The position numbers were made by a program, and so were the translations under genes. A stretch of 64,000 nucleotides of DNA from Klebsiella michiganensis (GTDB taxonomy: Bacteria > Pseudomonadota > Gammaproteobacteria > Enterobacterales > Enterobacteriaceae), in contig NZ_PRDB01000002.1 in NCBI RefSeq assembly GCF_002925905.1, positions 1-64,000 on the forward strand, read 5' to 3'. The notes below the pieces were generated by a model. That model saw only the letters and a list, made by a program, of their open reading frames with translations, was not told the DNA's origin and ran no database searches. Positions 10,498-18,215 of this stretch are shown here, piece after piece. Numbering within the stretch: the first letter of the stretch is position 1; the number at the start of each line of letters is the position of its first letter.

Positions 10498-10644
10498 TTA
10501 TTCCTCTATTAACGTCCTCTTCTCACGCTGCACAGGCTCAGCGGTCTTTTCCCCCAACCACCAGCGCCAGAAGCGGTTGGTACTGATAAGCCACTCAATC
10601 TCTTGCTTTTTTTCGACCTGTCGATCATGCTCATCTCGTGCAGA
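10498..10644 (-). pseudogene. Possible gene remnant without start codon
   Basis: A 48-codon frame lies between two stops and encodes a charged, tryptophan-rich peptide (QEIEWLISTNRFWRWWLGEK is its centre). It has no ATG, GTG or TTG start in frame. The non-random look suggests the decayed C-terminus of a small gene in the 308-bp gap between the hydrolase and the DUF1272 gene. I do not recognise the family, and chance is possible. Confidence 0.3.
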
Positions 10645-10728
10645 TTAAGCGCAGCGGTTCGAATACGGGACAGGCAGATGCCCCTCGCGCGCTCATGACG
10701 CCCCTTTATTTAATAGCAGGAGATCACC

Positions 10729-10956
10729 ATGCTTGAACTTCGCCCTAATTGTGAATGCTGTGATAACGATCTGCCGCCAGAATCAACAAGCGCGTACATC
10801 TGTTCATTCGAATGCACCTTTTGCGTTGACTGCGTGACTCAGCGGCTGCAAGGCCGGTGCCCGAACTGTGGGGGAGAGCTGGTGCGCCGCCCAATACGCC
10901 CCGAATCAGCCCTCCTTCGGCATCCCGCCTCCAGCCTGCGCCGATATAAACAATAA
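10729..10956 (+). CDS. DUF1272 cysteine-rich small protein
   Basis: A 75-residue protein with the LELRPNCECCDNDLPP start and paired cysteines (CECC, CSFECTFCVDC, CPNCGGEL) typical of DUF1272. The spacing suggests two zinc ribbons or knuckles. The function is unknown. AGGAGATCACC before the ATG is a good ribosome site. It is convergent with a LysR gene and has no operon partners. Confidence 0.88.
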   Translation: MLELRPNCECCDNDLPPESTSAYICSFECTFCVDCVTQRLQGRCPNCGGELVRRPIRPESALLRHPASSLRRYKQ

Positions 10957-11003
10957 GCCGGTTTGTCACTTATCGCTGACGATCCGGTTCGCCGCGTGCC
11001 CGC

Positions 11004-11879
11004 TCATCCTCGTTTACGTAGCGCGTTAAGTAGCGCCTGCGTTGCGCCGGAAGACGTTCCGGATGACGAACAGACCAGCCGAAACTCACGGTGTATGGCA
11101 GGCGTCACTGGCACCACGCACAGATTGCGCAACGCCTCTGGCAGGGCTGATTCAGGCACAATGGCGACTCCCATCCCTTCCGCGACCAGCTTACAGGCGC
11201 TAATCCAGTCGCGTACCGTCACGCGTATATCAACAAGTTGCAGACCCGCCTTTTCCATCAGGCTTTTGCCATTAACGGCGCATCCGCCTGTCGCCAGAAT
11301 AAAGGGCTGGTCTGCCAGCGCCTTTAGCGTTATGCCACACGTCCTGGCATGATGTGCCAGCCGATGAGTGGCTGGCAGTACCGCTACCCATGCATCCTGC
11401 CCTAATACAACGTCAGCACGGCCGGGTTCGGGATTCATGACTACCCCCAGTTCAACGGTATCAGCGGCCAGCCACTCCTCGACCTCCTCGTCCGAGCCTT
11501 CCAGGATGACGACGTCAATACCCGGATACAGGCGCTTAAAGTCCCGCAGCAGTCCAGGCAACAAGGTGGACGTCACTGATGGAAAGCTGGCCAGGCGAAT
11601 GCGCCCGCGATTTAAACCCCGGCTCTCATCGGCCAGTTCGCGGATGGCATTTAGCTGCGAAAGCATGTTTCTTGCGTGTTCAACAACCTGCCCGCCCAGC
11701 GCGGTCACGCCGATATATCGTCGCTCACGTATAAATACCGAAAATCCCAGTGAAGACTCTAGCTGGGCGATTGCCTGGCTGGCGCCGGACTGAGTCATTC
11801 CTATCTCCTCTGCGGCGCGCGAGATGTTGCCGGCATCCGCCACGGCCACCAGTAAGCGCCAATGTAAAAGGTTCATCAT
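11004..11879 (-). CDS. LysR-family regulator next to a GST gene
   Basis: A 291-residue LysR protein: N-terminal HTH (MNLLHWRLLVAVADAGNISR, then AEEIGMTQSGASQAIAQLE) and C-terminal effector domain. Two ATG codons stand in tandem (11879 and 11876); either could start. It is divergent from the glutathione S-transferase gene with about 120 bp between them, the classical layout for a LysR protein and its target. The effector is unknown. Confidence 0.87.
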   Translation of the reverse strand: MMNLLHWRLLVAVADAGNISRAAEEIGMTQSGASQAIAQLESSLGFSVFIRERRYIGVTALGGQVVEHARNMLSQLNAIRELADESRGLNRGRIRLASFPSVTSTLLPGLLRDFKRLYPGIDVVILEGSDEEVEEWLAADTVELGVVMNPEPGRADVVLGQDAWVAVLPATHRLAHHARTCGITLKALADQPFILATGGCAVNGKSLMEKAGLQLVDIRVTVRDWISACKLVAEGMGVAIVPESALPEALRNLCVVPVTPAIHREFRLVCSSSGTSSGATQALLNALRKRG

Positions 11880-11999
11880 GATTATCAGTAGCTCAGCTAA
11901 TAGTTGTTTTCTTTATCATTAATTTTACAGCGCATTCCGCGTCAAATACAGTGGATTCAGGACGTCCCCCGACGGCTTTTCACCTTTAACGGAGACAAA

Positions 12000-12605
12000 A
12001 TGAAACTCTATTACGCCCCGGATACCTGTTCGTTATCGCCGCACACTGTGCTGCGCGAACTGCAACTTGAGTTTGAACTGGTTAGAGTCAACAACAGAAG
12101 CAAGATCACCGCTGATGGTCGCGACTTCCGCGCCATTAACCCTAAAGGTTATGTCGCGGCCCTTGAGCTCGATGATGGTCAGATACTCACTGAGGGCCCG
12201 GCCATCGTGCAGTACCTCGCCGATCTAAAACCAGAACACGGCCTGGCGCCGCGTGCGGACAGCTGGGCTCGGGTGCGTCTGCAGGAATGGCTTAACTTTA
12301 TCACCAGTGAAATACACGCTGGCTCGGCACCGTTGTTCAATCCCGCGCTGCCCGAAGAGGTCAGAGCGATTTTTCGTGAGAAGCTGTTCCGACAGTTCGA
12401 TTTCCTTCAGGCGACTCTCAACGAAAAAACCTATCTGACTGGCCCATCCTTCAGCGTGGCTGATGCCTACCTTTTCGCTGTGCTGGGCTGGTGTAAATTC
12501 TTCTCAATCTCACTGGAGCGCTGGCCTGCGCTATTGGCGTACAGGGAAACGATCAATGCCCGTCCTGCGGTACAGGCCGCATTACTGGCCGAGGCGTCGC
12601 TTTAA
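12000..12605 (+). CDS. Glutathione S-transferase, beta class (GstA-like)
   Basis: The 201-residue protein has the bacterial beta-class N-terminus MKLYYAPDTCSLSPHTVLRE, with the Cys10 that forms a mixed disulphide with glutathione, the thioredoxin-like fold's TEGPAIVQYLADL segment and an all-helical C-terminal half. The length equals E. coli GstA. The frame is open from 11904, but the ATG at 12000 after GGAGACAAA matches the family start. It likely conjugates electrophiles and is probably controlled by the divergent LysR protein. Confidence 0.9.
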   Translation: MKLYYAPDTCSLSPHTVLRELQLEFELVRVNNRSKITADGRDFRAINPKGYVAALELDDGQILTEGPAIVQYLADLKPEHGLAPRADSWARVRLQEWLNFITSEIHAGSAPLFNPALPEEVRAIFREKLFRQFDFLQATLNEKTYLTGPSFSVADAYLFAVLGWCKFFSISLERWPALLAYRETINARPAVQAALLAEASL

Positions 12606-12659
12606 GGTTGGTAATCGCTGATTGCGGGACACCGCTTTTGAGTATCTGCAAAATGGAAA

Positions 12660-12723
12660 GTCCGCTCCTCGTCCATGGCGGATTGCGCGTCCGATGGCCG
12701 TCTGCTGCGTGCCAGGAGCGGAC
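12660..12723 (+). repeat. GTCCGC double-hairpin repeat (copy 4, full)
   Basis: The left half is GTCCGCTCCTCGTCCATGGC then GGA; the right half is GTCTGCTGCGTGCCAGGAGC then GGAC. It lies between the GST gene and the aminoglycoside phosphotransferase gene, in the same orientation as the others. Confidence 0.85.
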
Positions 12724-12832
12724 ATTGTCTTACCAGAAGACAGCATGCAGGAAAGCGCTTCACCTATGGGGTAAAATGCCTGAATGCATACCTGTTTACC
12801 ACTTTGATTGTAAGGATTTCAAAGAAAGCTTT

Positions 12833-13660
12833 ATGGATACGTTCAAGTTAAAACCCTGGCTAAGTCGCTGGAACCTCATTCCTGATGGCACTCCATTTAT
12901 AACTCATACATCACAGTTGTATCCGGTCAAAACAGCAGCACATGGTATTAAAGCCATGCTAAAAGTTACGGATGACCTTGATGAACAAGCCGGTAATGCA
13001 CTAATGGCATGGTGGGAAGGGAATGGTGCGGCACAGGTGATTGCACATGAAAATGAAGCAATTCTTCTCTCAAGAGCCACAGGTTCCTCCTCTTTATCAG
13101 CAATGTCCCGTGGAGATAAGGATGACGTAGCCTGTCATATTTTGTGTATGACTGCGAACCAACTTCATTCATGCGCAAAAAGACCGTTTCCCCAGCTTAC
13201 GCCTTTACATGAATGGTTTAATCCTCTAAAACCAGCAGCCTTGAAATATGGCGGTATCCTGACACGTTGCGCAGAAATTTCAGAGGAATTGCTTTCTTCT
13301 CCTCGAGATGTGGTCGTATTGCATGGCGATTTACATCACGGAAATGTGCTTGATTTTGAAACATCTGGCTGGCTTGCCATTGACCCCAAAGGGCTAATAG
13401 GTGAACGGGGATTCGACTTTGCTAATATTTTTACTAATCCGGATCTTGGTAATCCAGTACCTCCTGTTGCGGCTGTACCGGAGACATTTAAACAGCGTCT
13501 AAGCATCGTCACCAGAATGGCTGACCTGGACAGAGAACGCCTGCTCAAATGGATAATTGCATGGTGTGGTCTTTCAACCGCCTGGTCCCTCTCAAGTAAC
13601 GATACTGTTTCAACAACAATAAAAGTTGCCGAGTTGGCGATGACTGAACTGGAACGGTGA
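12833..13660 (+). CDS. Aminoglycoside/hydroxyurea phosphotransferase, APH(6)/StrB-like
   Basis: The 275-residue protein resembles the APH(6) streptomycin phosphotransferase family. It has the Brenner-type catalytic loop VVLHGDLHHGNVLDF (HGDLHHGN), followed by the metal-binding AIDPKGLIGERGFDFAN. It would phosphorylate an aminoglycoside or related small molecule using ATP in the cytoplasm. The long frame reaches back to 12608, but that part contains the repeat, so the start is placed at 12833 before the conserved FKLKPWLSRWNL stretch. It is lower in GC than its neighbours and bracketed by direct repeats. Actual resistance is not proven. Confidence 0.85.
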   Translation: MDTFKLKPWLSRWNLIPDGTPFITHTSQLYPVKTAAHGIKAMLKVTDDLDEQAGNALMAWWEGNGAAQVIAHENEAILLSRATGSSSLSAMSRGDKDDVACHILCMTANQLHSCAKRPFPQLTPLHEWFNPLKPAALKYGGILTRCAEISEELLSSPRDVVVLHGDLHHGNVLDFETSGWLAIDPKGLIGERGFDFANIFTNPDLGNPVPPVAAVPETFKQRLSIVTRMADLDRERLLKWIIAWCGLSTAWSLSSNDTVSTTIKVAELAMTELER

Positions 13661-13697
13661 GTGGGAAGTCGACAATGGGGGTAATGGTTTCCTGTAC

Positions 13698-13762
13698 GTC
13701 CGCTCCTCGCTCATAGCGGACCTTTAGCCCAGTTAGCCTGTCCGCCTCGTGCCAGATGCGAC
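13698..13762 (+). repeat. GTCCGC double-hairpin repeat (copy 5, full)
   Basis: The left half is a perfect GTCCGC / GCGGAC stem with the TCCTCGCTCATA loop at 13698-13721. The right half is GTCCGCCTCGTGCCAGATGC, with its last arm decayed. With copy 4 it brackets the phosphotransferase gene as direct repeats. Confidence 0.85.
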
Positions 13763-13774
13763 CCTGGAGCGTCT

Positions 13775-14764
13775 CTATATTGTTATACGAGGCATCTCGG
13801 TATGATCAATACAGCCCAGGCCCTGTAATGTCGCATGGACAGCCTCATCAAGAGGAGTGTGAGGCTCGGCACCTAAAAAATTCACCAGTTTCGTATTGTC
13901 CAGGCGAACCGGCTGGCGCCACAGGTACCGCATCTCCAGAAGTTCGCGTAAGGTTGCGTTGAAAGGTGCTGCCAGGTACATCAACCACCACGGAAATGAT
14001 TGTATTTTGGCCATGCCGCCATAGCGTGCCGCTGTGCGTTGAATCGCGCTGACCATTTCGCTGCCGTCGGCATCCCAGTGACCTTGCATATGAAAACGTG
14101 CAAAGGGCTCAAGCTCCTCGCGTCGTGCCAGCAGCGCAGCTATCGTTTCCGCGACATCAGGTAAGTAAGCCCACTGGTGACCGGTTGCAAACGAAGCTGG
14201 ATTGGTAATGACGCCAGGCAGCTTGCCGGGCTTAATCAGACCTTGAGAAAACCAGTTATTACCGGCGCGTGGACCAAAAAAATCCCCCGCGCGGACGATC
14301 AATACCCGCCCGCCACGCTGCGAATAGGCCGCCAGTTCTTTCTCCATTTGTACCCTGATCGCTCCCTTCCTGGTGACCGGCGTCTGCTGAGCGTCTTCCC
14401 GTAATAGCGGAAAAGCGTCAGGTCCATAGTTGTAAACGGTCCCGGGAAGCACGATCAAGGCGCCGGTTCGTTCTGCTGCGCCAATCGTGTTGCGCAGCAT
14501 AGGCAGCACCAGATGCTTCCAGTTTCTGTAGCCGGGCGGATTGACGGCGTGAACGATCGCGCTACAGTCTGCTGCCGCAGCGGCGACCTGCTCCGGGTCG
14601 AGAGCGTCGCCCCCTACCCACTGGATGTCACCACGTCGTTCACTGCCATGAAGTCCTCGTTTTAGTGCACGAACGTCCCATTTTTTCTGAATGAGCCGGC
14701 GCGCCGTTTCACCACCGATTCCGCCGGTTGCGCCAAGTATCAGGACCTTGCCTCGGGTTTCCAT
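13775..14764 (-). CDS. NAD(P)-dependent epimerase/dehydratase-family protein
   Basis: A 329-residue extended short-chain dehydrogenase: the Rossmann motif ILGATGGIGGETARRL opens the protein. The usual Ser-Tyr-X3-Lys triad is not clear (the tract TVYNYGPDAFP lies where the active site would be), so it may bind NADP as an atypical member. The role is unknown; relatives act on nucleotide sugars or as redox sensors. GAGGCAGACAAT before the ATG is a fair ribosome site. The LysR gene at 14861 starts about 96 bp away on the opposite strand and is the likely regulator. Confidence 0.83.
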   Translation of the reverse strand: METRGKVLILGATGGIGGETARRLIQKKWDVRALKRGLHGSERRGDIQWVGGDALDPEQVAAAAADCSAIVHAVNPPGYRNWKHLVLPMLRNTIGAAERTGALIVLPGTVYNYGPDAFPLLREDAQQTPVTRKGAIRVQMEKELAAYSQRGGRVLIVRAGDFFGPRAGNNWFSQGLIKPGKLPGVITNPASFATGHQWAYLPDVAETIAALLARREELEPFARFHMQGHWDADGSEMVSAIQRTAARYGGMAKIQSFPWWLMYLAAPFNATLRELLEMRYLWRQPVRLDNTKLVNFLGAEPHTPLDEAVHATLQGLGCIDHTEMPRITI

Positions 14765-14848
14765 ATTGTCTGCCTCTTTGCTGATTTGACCTTGACAGCG
14801 TACGTACAGGCAGAGCTAAATGGAATTGCATATCTTTATAGGGCAGCT

Positions 14849-14862
14849 ATACAAATTTGTAT
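14849..14862. promoter_or_regulatory. 14-bp palindrome overlapping a LysR start codon
   Basis: ATACAAATTTGTAT is perfectly symmetrical, and its last two bases are the first two of the ATG at 14861. LysR proteins often bind such symmetrical sites near their own gene and repress it. No Shine-Dalgarno sequence is visible in front of this start, so a bound regulator could also block ribosome access. Confidence 0.5.
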
Positions 14863-15772
14863 GAATACATCTATCCCATGGGAGTGGTACCGAACATTTC
14901 TGGCTGTGCTCAGGGAAGGCTCGCTTTCCGGCGCATCACGCAGGCTTTCGATTACGCAGCCTACGGCGGGACGGCATATCGCTGCGCTCGAGTCCGCTCT
15001 GGGCCAGGTGTTGTTCACGCGGTCGCAGACGGGCTTGCTGGCGACTGAAACGGCGCTGGCGCTGAGGGTGCATGCCGAAGCGATGGAGAGCACCGCGAAT
15101 ACGCTAGCGCGCACAGCCTCCAACTTTAGTCATAACAGCGCGTCCATTCATGGCGTCGTCCGCGTCTCCGCGAGTGACGTTATCGGCGTTGAAGTTCTGC
15201 CGCCGCTTATTGCCAGGCTCAGGGAGTCTCACCCACAAATAACGATTGAATTAGTTCTGTCGAACCGGGTTCAGGATTTACTGCACAGGGAAGCCGATAT
15301 TGCTGTACGCATGACGACGCCAGTACAGGAACAGCTTATTGCGCGTCGCGTTGGCCGCATTGAACTCGGTCTCCACGCATCGACGTCCTATCTTGCACGA
15401 CATGGCACGCCTGAAAATAGCGAAGATCTGCTGAAACATGCGCTGATTGGCTTTGATCAGGATACGCCTTTCATCCGTAAGGCCCTGGAAAAATTCCCTC
15501 AGCTAAGCCGGAATGCATTTTCCATGCGCACCGACAGCGACGTGGCTCAGCTGAATCTTATTCGCGCCGGGGCCGGCATTGGCATATGCCAGGTGCAGTT
15601 GGCCAATAGCTCTGCTCCACTGCAGAGATTACTGCCGAATTTCTTTTCTTTCTATCTTGATACCTGGATCGTCATGCACGAAGACCTGCGTAATAGTCTG
15701 TGCTGCAAATTGGTTTTCGATGTTCTGGCAAAGGGATTAGAGGAATATATCGGCCAGAAACAGGCACAGTGA
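14861..15772 (+). CDS. LysR-family regulator, divergent from the epimerase gene
   Basis: A 303-residue LysR protein with an N-terminal HTH (WYRTFLAVLREGSLSGASRR, LSITQPTAGRHIAALE) and an effector domain (VRVSASDVIGVEVLPPLIAR). An upstream TTG at 14786 would add 25 unlike residues; the ATG at 14861 fits the family though it lacks a ribosome site. A palindrome overlaps the start. The probable target is the divergent NAD-dependent epimerase-like gene. Confidence 0.87.
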   Translation: MNTSIPWEWYRTFLAVLREGSLSGASRRLSITQPTAGRHIAALESALGQVLFTRSQTGLLATETALALRVHAEAMESTANTLARTASNFSHNSASIHGVVRVSASDVIGVEVLPPLIARLRESHPQITIELVLSNRVQDLLHREADIAVRMTTPVQEQLIARRVGRIELGLHASTSYLARHGTPENSEDLLKHALIGFDQDTPFIRKALEKFPQLSRNAFSMRTDSDVAQLNLIRAGAGIGICQVQLANSSAPLQRLLPNFFSFYLDTWIVMHEDLRNSLCCKLVFDVLAKGLEEYIGQKQAQ

Positions 15773-16011
15773 ATCGCCATGGAGAAATGGCCCCTTTAAG
15801 GTGCCTGTATACTCCGCGCGTTTTCTCCGGGAGGAATCCCGCTCCTCGGTCATGCCGGCCGCTACGCCCTCCTCCGGCAGCTCCGCGTCGATGCAGAAAC
15901 CGCGATGACCATGGTTCTGCATGAGCGCAACACACGATCCTGCGCATCATCATTATCTGTCTTTACTCTCACAGCCTTAACGCTATAGCTAAATGGGCAT
16001 TGGTGGAGTTT

Positions 16012-16038
16012 GGTAGACAGCGTTGTGCCTGGAGCGGA
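16012..16038 (+). repeat. GTCCGC-type repeat, right half (copy 6)
   Basis: GGTAGACAGCGTTGTGCC followed by TGGAGCGGA is nearly identical to copy 1. It lies 22 bp before the end of the GNAT gene, on whose other side copy 7 sits. The 287-bp gap around it (15773-16059) has no convincing gene. Confidence 0.7.
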
Positions 16039-16059
16039 AAGCGGGTCCAATTAATACAA

Positions 16060-16512
16060 TCAGCGCAATGCTTTTGAGAAACACACGGCTTCTGTCCTAC
16101 CGACATAGGGGCCGTAATTTTCAATACGAATATATCCATTTTTCTCGTAGAAATTTACTGCCCGATGGTTGATGTGTCGGGTTTCCAGTCTGAGTTCGCT
16201 ATATCCCATATCTTTTGCAGATGTTTCCAGAAAAGTGAGTAAAGCTCCCCCAACTCCAGGCACGCTTCGGTCTGAAAACATTCTTTTAAGCTCGGCTATA
16301 TTTTGCGTTATCGGCCGAATAGCGCCGCATCCTATTGCTTCGCCATGAGTATTCTTTGCCAATACCCATAAGGCTTTGTCATCATTCATTGCTTCAACGG
16401 TGAAATTGCTTTTGCCACTATCCCCCGTAATAGCGGCAAGTTCAGCTGATAGCATTTCGATTAAGCGATGGGACTCTGAAGAAAATGGATCGGATTTCTC
16501 TACAGTTATCAT
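16060..16512 (-). CDS. GNAT-family N-acetyltransferase
   Basis: A 150-residue acetyltransferase. Motif A is weakly conserved (AELKRMFSDRSVPGVGGALL, where the pyrophosphate loop of acetyl-CoA binds), and motif B is LRLETRHINHRAVNFYEKNGY. The ELKRMFS tract is typical of GNATs acting on small amines or amino acids. AGGATACGACC lies before the ATG. It is a stand-alone gene between repeat copies 6 and 7; its substrate is unknown. Confidence 0.87.
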   Translation of the reverse strand: MITVEKSDPFSSESHRLIEMLSAELAAITGDSGKSNFTVEAMNDDKALWVLAKNTHGEAIGCGAIRPITQNIAELKRMFSDRSVPGVGGALLTFLETSAKDMGYSELRLETRHINHRAVNFYEKNGYIRIENYGPYVGRTEAVCFSKALR

Positions 16513-16624
16513 GGTCGTATCCTATAAATGAGAGTAACCAGCATAAAGTATCCTGCCTCAGAAAGCATGAACCGAAACTGATGCTGGAAGAGTATCCTTT
16601 CCCAAACTATCCCGGGGATGTTAT

Positions 16625-16690
16625 GTCTGCTATTAGCTCATAGCGGAGATTCAACTCAGTTAGTTCGTCCGCTCCGTGCCAGGATCAGAC
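16625..16690 (+). repeat. GTCCGC double-hairpin repeat (copy 7, diverged)
   Basis: The left half is GTCTGCTATTAGCTCATAGC then GGA; the right half is GTCCGCTCCGTGCCAGGATC then AGAC. Stems are decayed but order and orientation are kept. With copy 6 it brackets the GNAT gene. Confidence 0.75.
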
Positions 16691-16960
16691 GTTGTCTTCT
16701 CCCTGGTTCGCTATTAAACAGTATACGTGTGACCGGGTTGTCCCCCGGATTTCGAACTGACAGGGTTAGATACGTTTATAGATAGCCCATCAAAAATGGG
16801 GAACGTTTAATGAAGGGGCGCTCGATCTGGGAAACCATTCGTTTTTTGTTAGGTCAACCGCGTAGTTGCCATATAAGTAGCATCAACTTTGAAGGTCCCA
16901 CTCGCGAAAAACTGGGAGATTAAGGCTCCATTTGGCGACGTTGAGCAGAGTGTTCAACTT

Positions 16961-16982
16961 CCATTCCTCGCTCATAGCAGAC
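16961..16982 (+). repeat. GTCCGC-type repeat, left half (copy 8)
   Basis: CCATTCCTCGCTCATAGCAG followed by AC matches only the left half of the repeat. The orientation is the same as all others. Confidence 0.6.
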
Positions 16983-17156
16983 ATTCGGTACTATTTTTCC
17001 AGTCCAGTTTGTGCGAGACCAGCCTCATCAGGCAACCCCATCCCGTCGACGTCACGCCATCAGCGAGCGAGACGAGAGCGTCGCTGCGGTGGCAAAAACT
17101 TCCCCTTCCCCGTCTGTTCTGTTGACTTATTCTGTAAAAAGATTACTTTTCAGGAC

Positions 17157-18137
17157 ATGAAGAAGATACTTATTATTGTCCCTGATGGCGGCATGCTGTT
17201 TGAATCCGCCGGTATTGCCGACATTCTGATGCAGGCCAACCGTCTGCACCCGGAAGGCGCCGGGGAGCTTTGCTACCAGGTCCAGCTAGCGACCACCCAG
17301 CCGCATCAGGTGATCCATGGTCAGTCCGGTTTAAATCTGCTGGCCGATCATCGCCTGCATGAGATAGACCCTCGCGAGCCGCTCGATACCATCATGATTA
17401 CCGGCAGAGGTCAAAACCCGCAGGAAGGGGTTGCGGTGGTTGACTGGCTGCGCCTTGCGGCTCCCCATGCCCGCCGCATTGCCTCCATATGCGGCGGAGC
17501 CCTGCTGCTGGCGCAAACCGGGCTGCTGGACGGCAGGCGAGCCACTACCCACTGGAAGCTACTGGATACCCTGCAGGCGGAATTTCCTCAGGTACGCGTC
17601 GAAGGCGGTCCGCTCTACATTCAGGACGAACACATCTGGACCTCTGGCGGGGTCAGTTCCGGCTTCGACCTCACCCTGGCGCTGGTTGAAGAGGACTACG
17701 GCTTTAGCCTGGCGCGCGATATTGCCCAGGATTTCGTCATGTACCTGCGTCGTCCCGGCGGCCAGCTGCAGTTTAGCCGCTACAACCTTCAGCAGACCAG
17801 CACCCTGGGCCCCATTAACGATCTGCTGGCGTGGTTGCTCGCAAACCTCACCACCGATCTCAGCGTGGATAAACTGGCGGAAAGAGTCGCCATGAGTCCA
17901 AGGAATTTCACCCGCGTATTTACCCGGGAAACCGGTGCTTCGCCGGCGCGCTACGTCGCCGAAGCCCGTCTGGCCGCCGCGCGGCAGCGTCTGGAGCAAA
18001 CTAACGAGACGCTGGATCGTATCGCCGAACAAACGGGATTTGGCAGCAGCATTAACCTGCGACGGCTGTTTGAAAAACAGCTTCACCTCACACCCGGGGA
18101 ATATCGCCAGCGATTTCACTGTCGCAAAATGGCGTAA
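17157..18137 (+). CDS. GlxA-type regulator (DJ-1/PfpI domain plus AraC DNA-binding domain)
   Basis: The 326-residue protein combines an N-terminal class I glutamine amidotransferase-like (DJ-1/PfpI) domain with ASICGGALLLAQTGLLDG around its nucleophile-elbow Cys and a C-terminal double HTH AraC domain (VDKLAERVAMSPRNFTRVFT, then LDRIAEQTGFGSSINLRRLF). GlxA-family proteins sense small molecules; some bind carnitine, choline or arginine derivatives. The next gene on the strand, 78 bp on, is a second GAPDH, a likely target. The start follows AGGAC with unusually short spacing. The effector is unknown. Confidence 0.88.
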   Translation: MKKILIIVPDGGMLFESAGIADILMQANRLHPEGAGELCYQVQLATTQPHQVIHGQSGLNLLADHRLHEIDPREPLDTIMITGRGQNPQEGVAVVDWLRLAAPHARRIASICGGALLLAQTGLLDGRRATTHWKLLDTLQAEFPQVRVEGGPLYIQDEHIWTSGGVSSGFDLTLALVEEDYGFSLARDIAQDFVMYLRRPGGQLQFSRYNLQQTSTLGPINDLLAWLLANLTTDLSVDKLAERVAMSPRNFTRVFTRETGASPARYVAEARLAAARQRLEQTNETLDRIAEQTGFGSSINLRRLFEKQLHLTPGEYRQRFHCRKMA

Positions 18138-18215
18138 AGTGATCCTTTTTTGTCATTTACGCCAAAGCCTGCCCGGCCTACTCTGACGCCAGAGACAATG
18201 GATAAGGAGTTAATC

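Larger units (their letters stand above)
16513..17156. other. Intergenic stretch with two repeat copies
   Basis: This 644-bp gap contains repeat copies 7 (16625-16690) and 8 (16961-16982). A 37-codon frame from 16810 to 16923 (MKGRSIWETIRFLLGQ at its start) has no ribosome site and no recognisable family; it may be a relic or chance. A longer frame entering the glxA-like gene from 16932 is rejected as its coding start. Nothing else can be named. Confidence 0.5.

Noticed and set aside
12608-12832. 75-residue N-terminal extension of the phosphotransferase
   Set aside because: It contains repeat copy 4 and lacks similarity to APH proteins.
12660-13762. Integron attC array
   Set aside because: Hairpin repeats flank single genes, but the GTTRRRY/RYYYAAC core sites and an integrase gene are missing, and the genes point in both directions.
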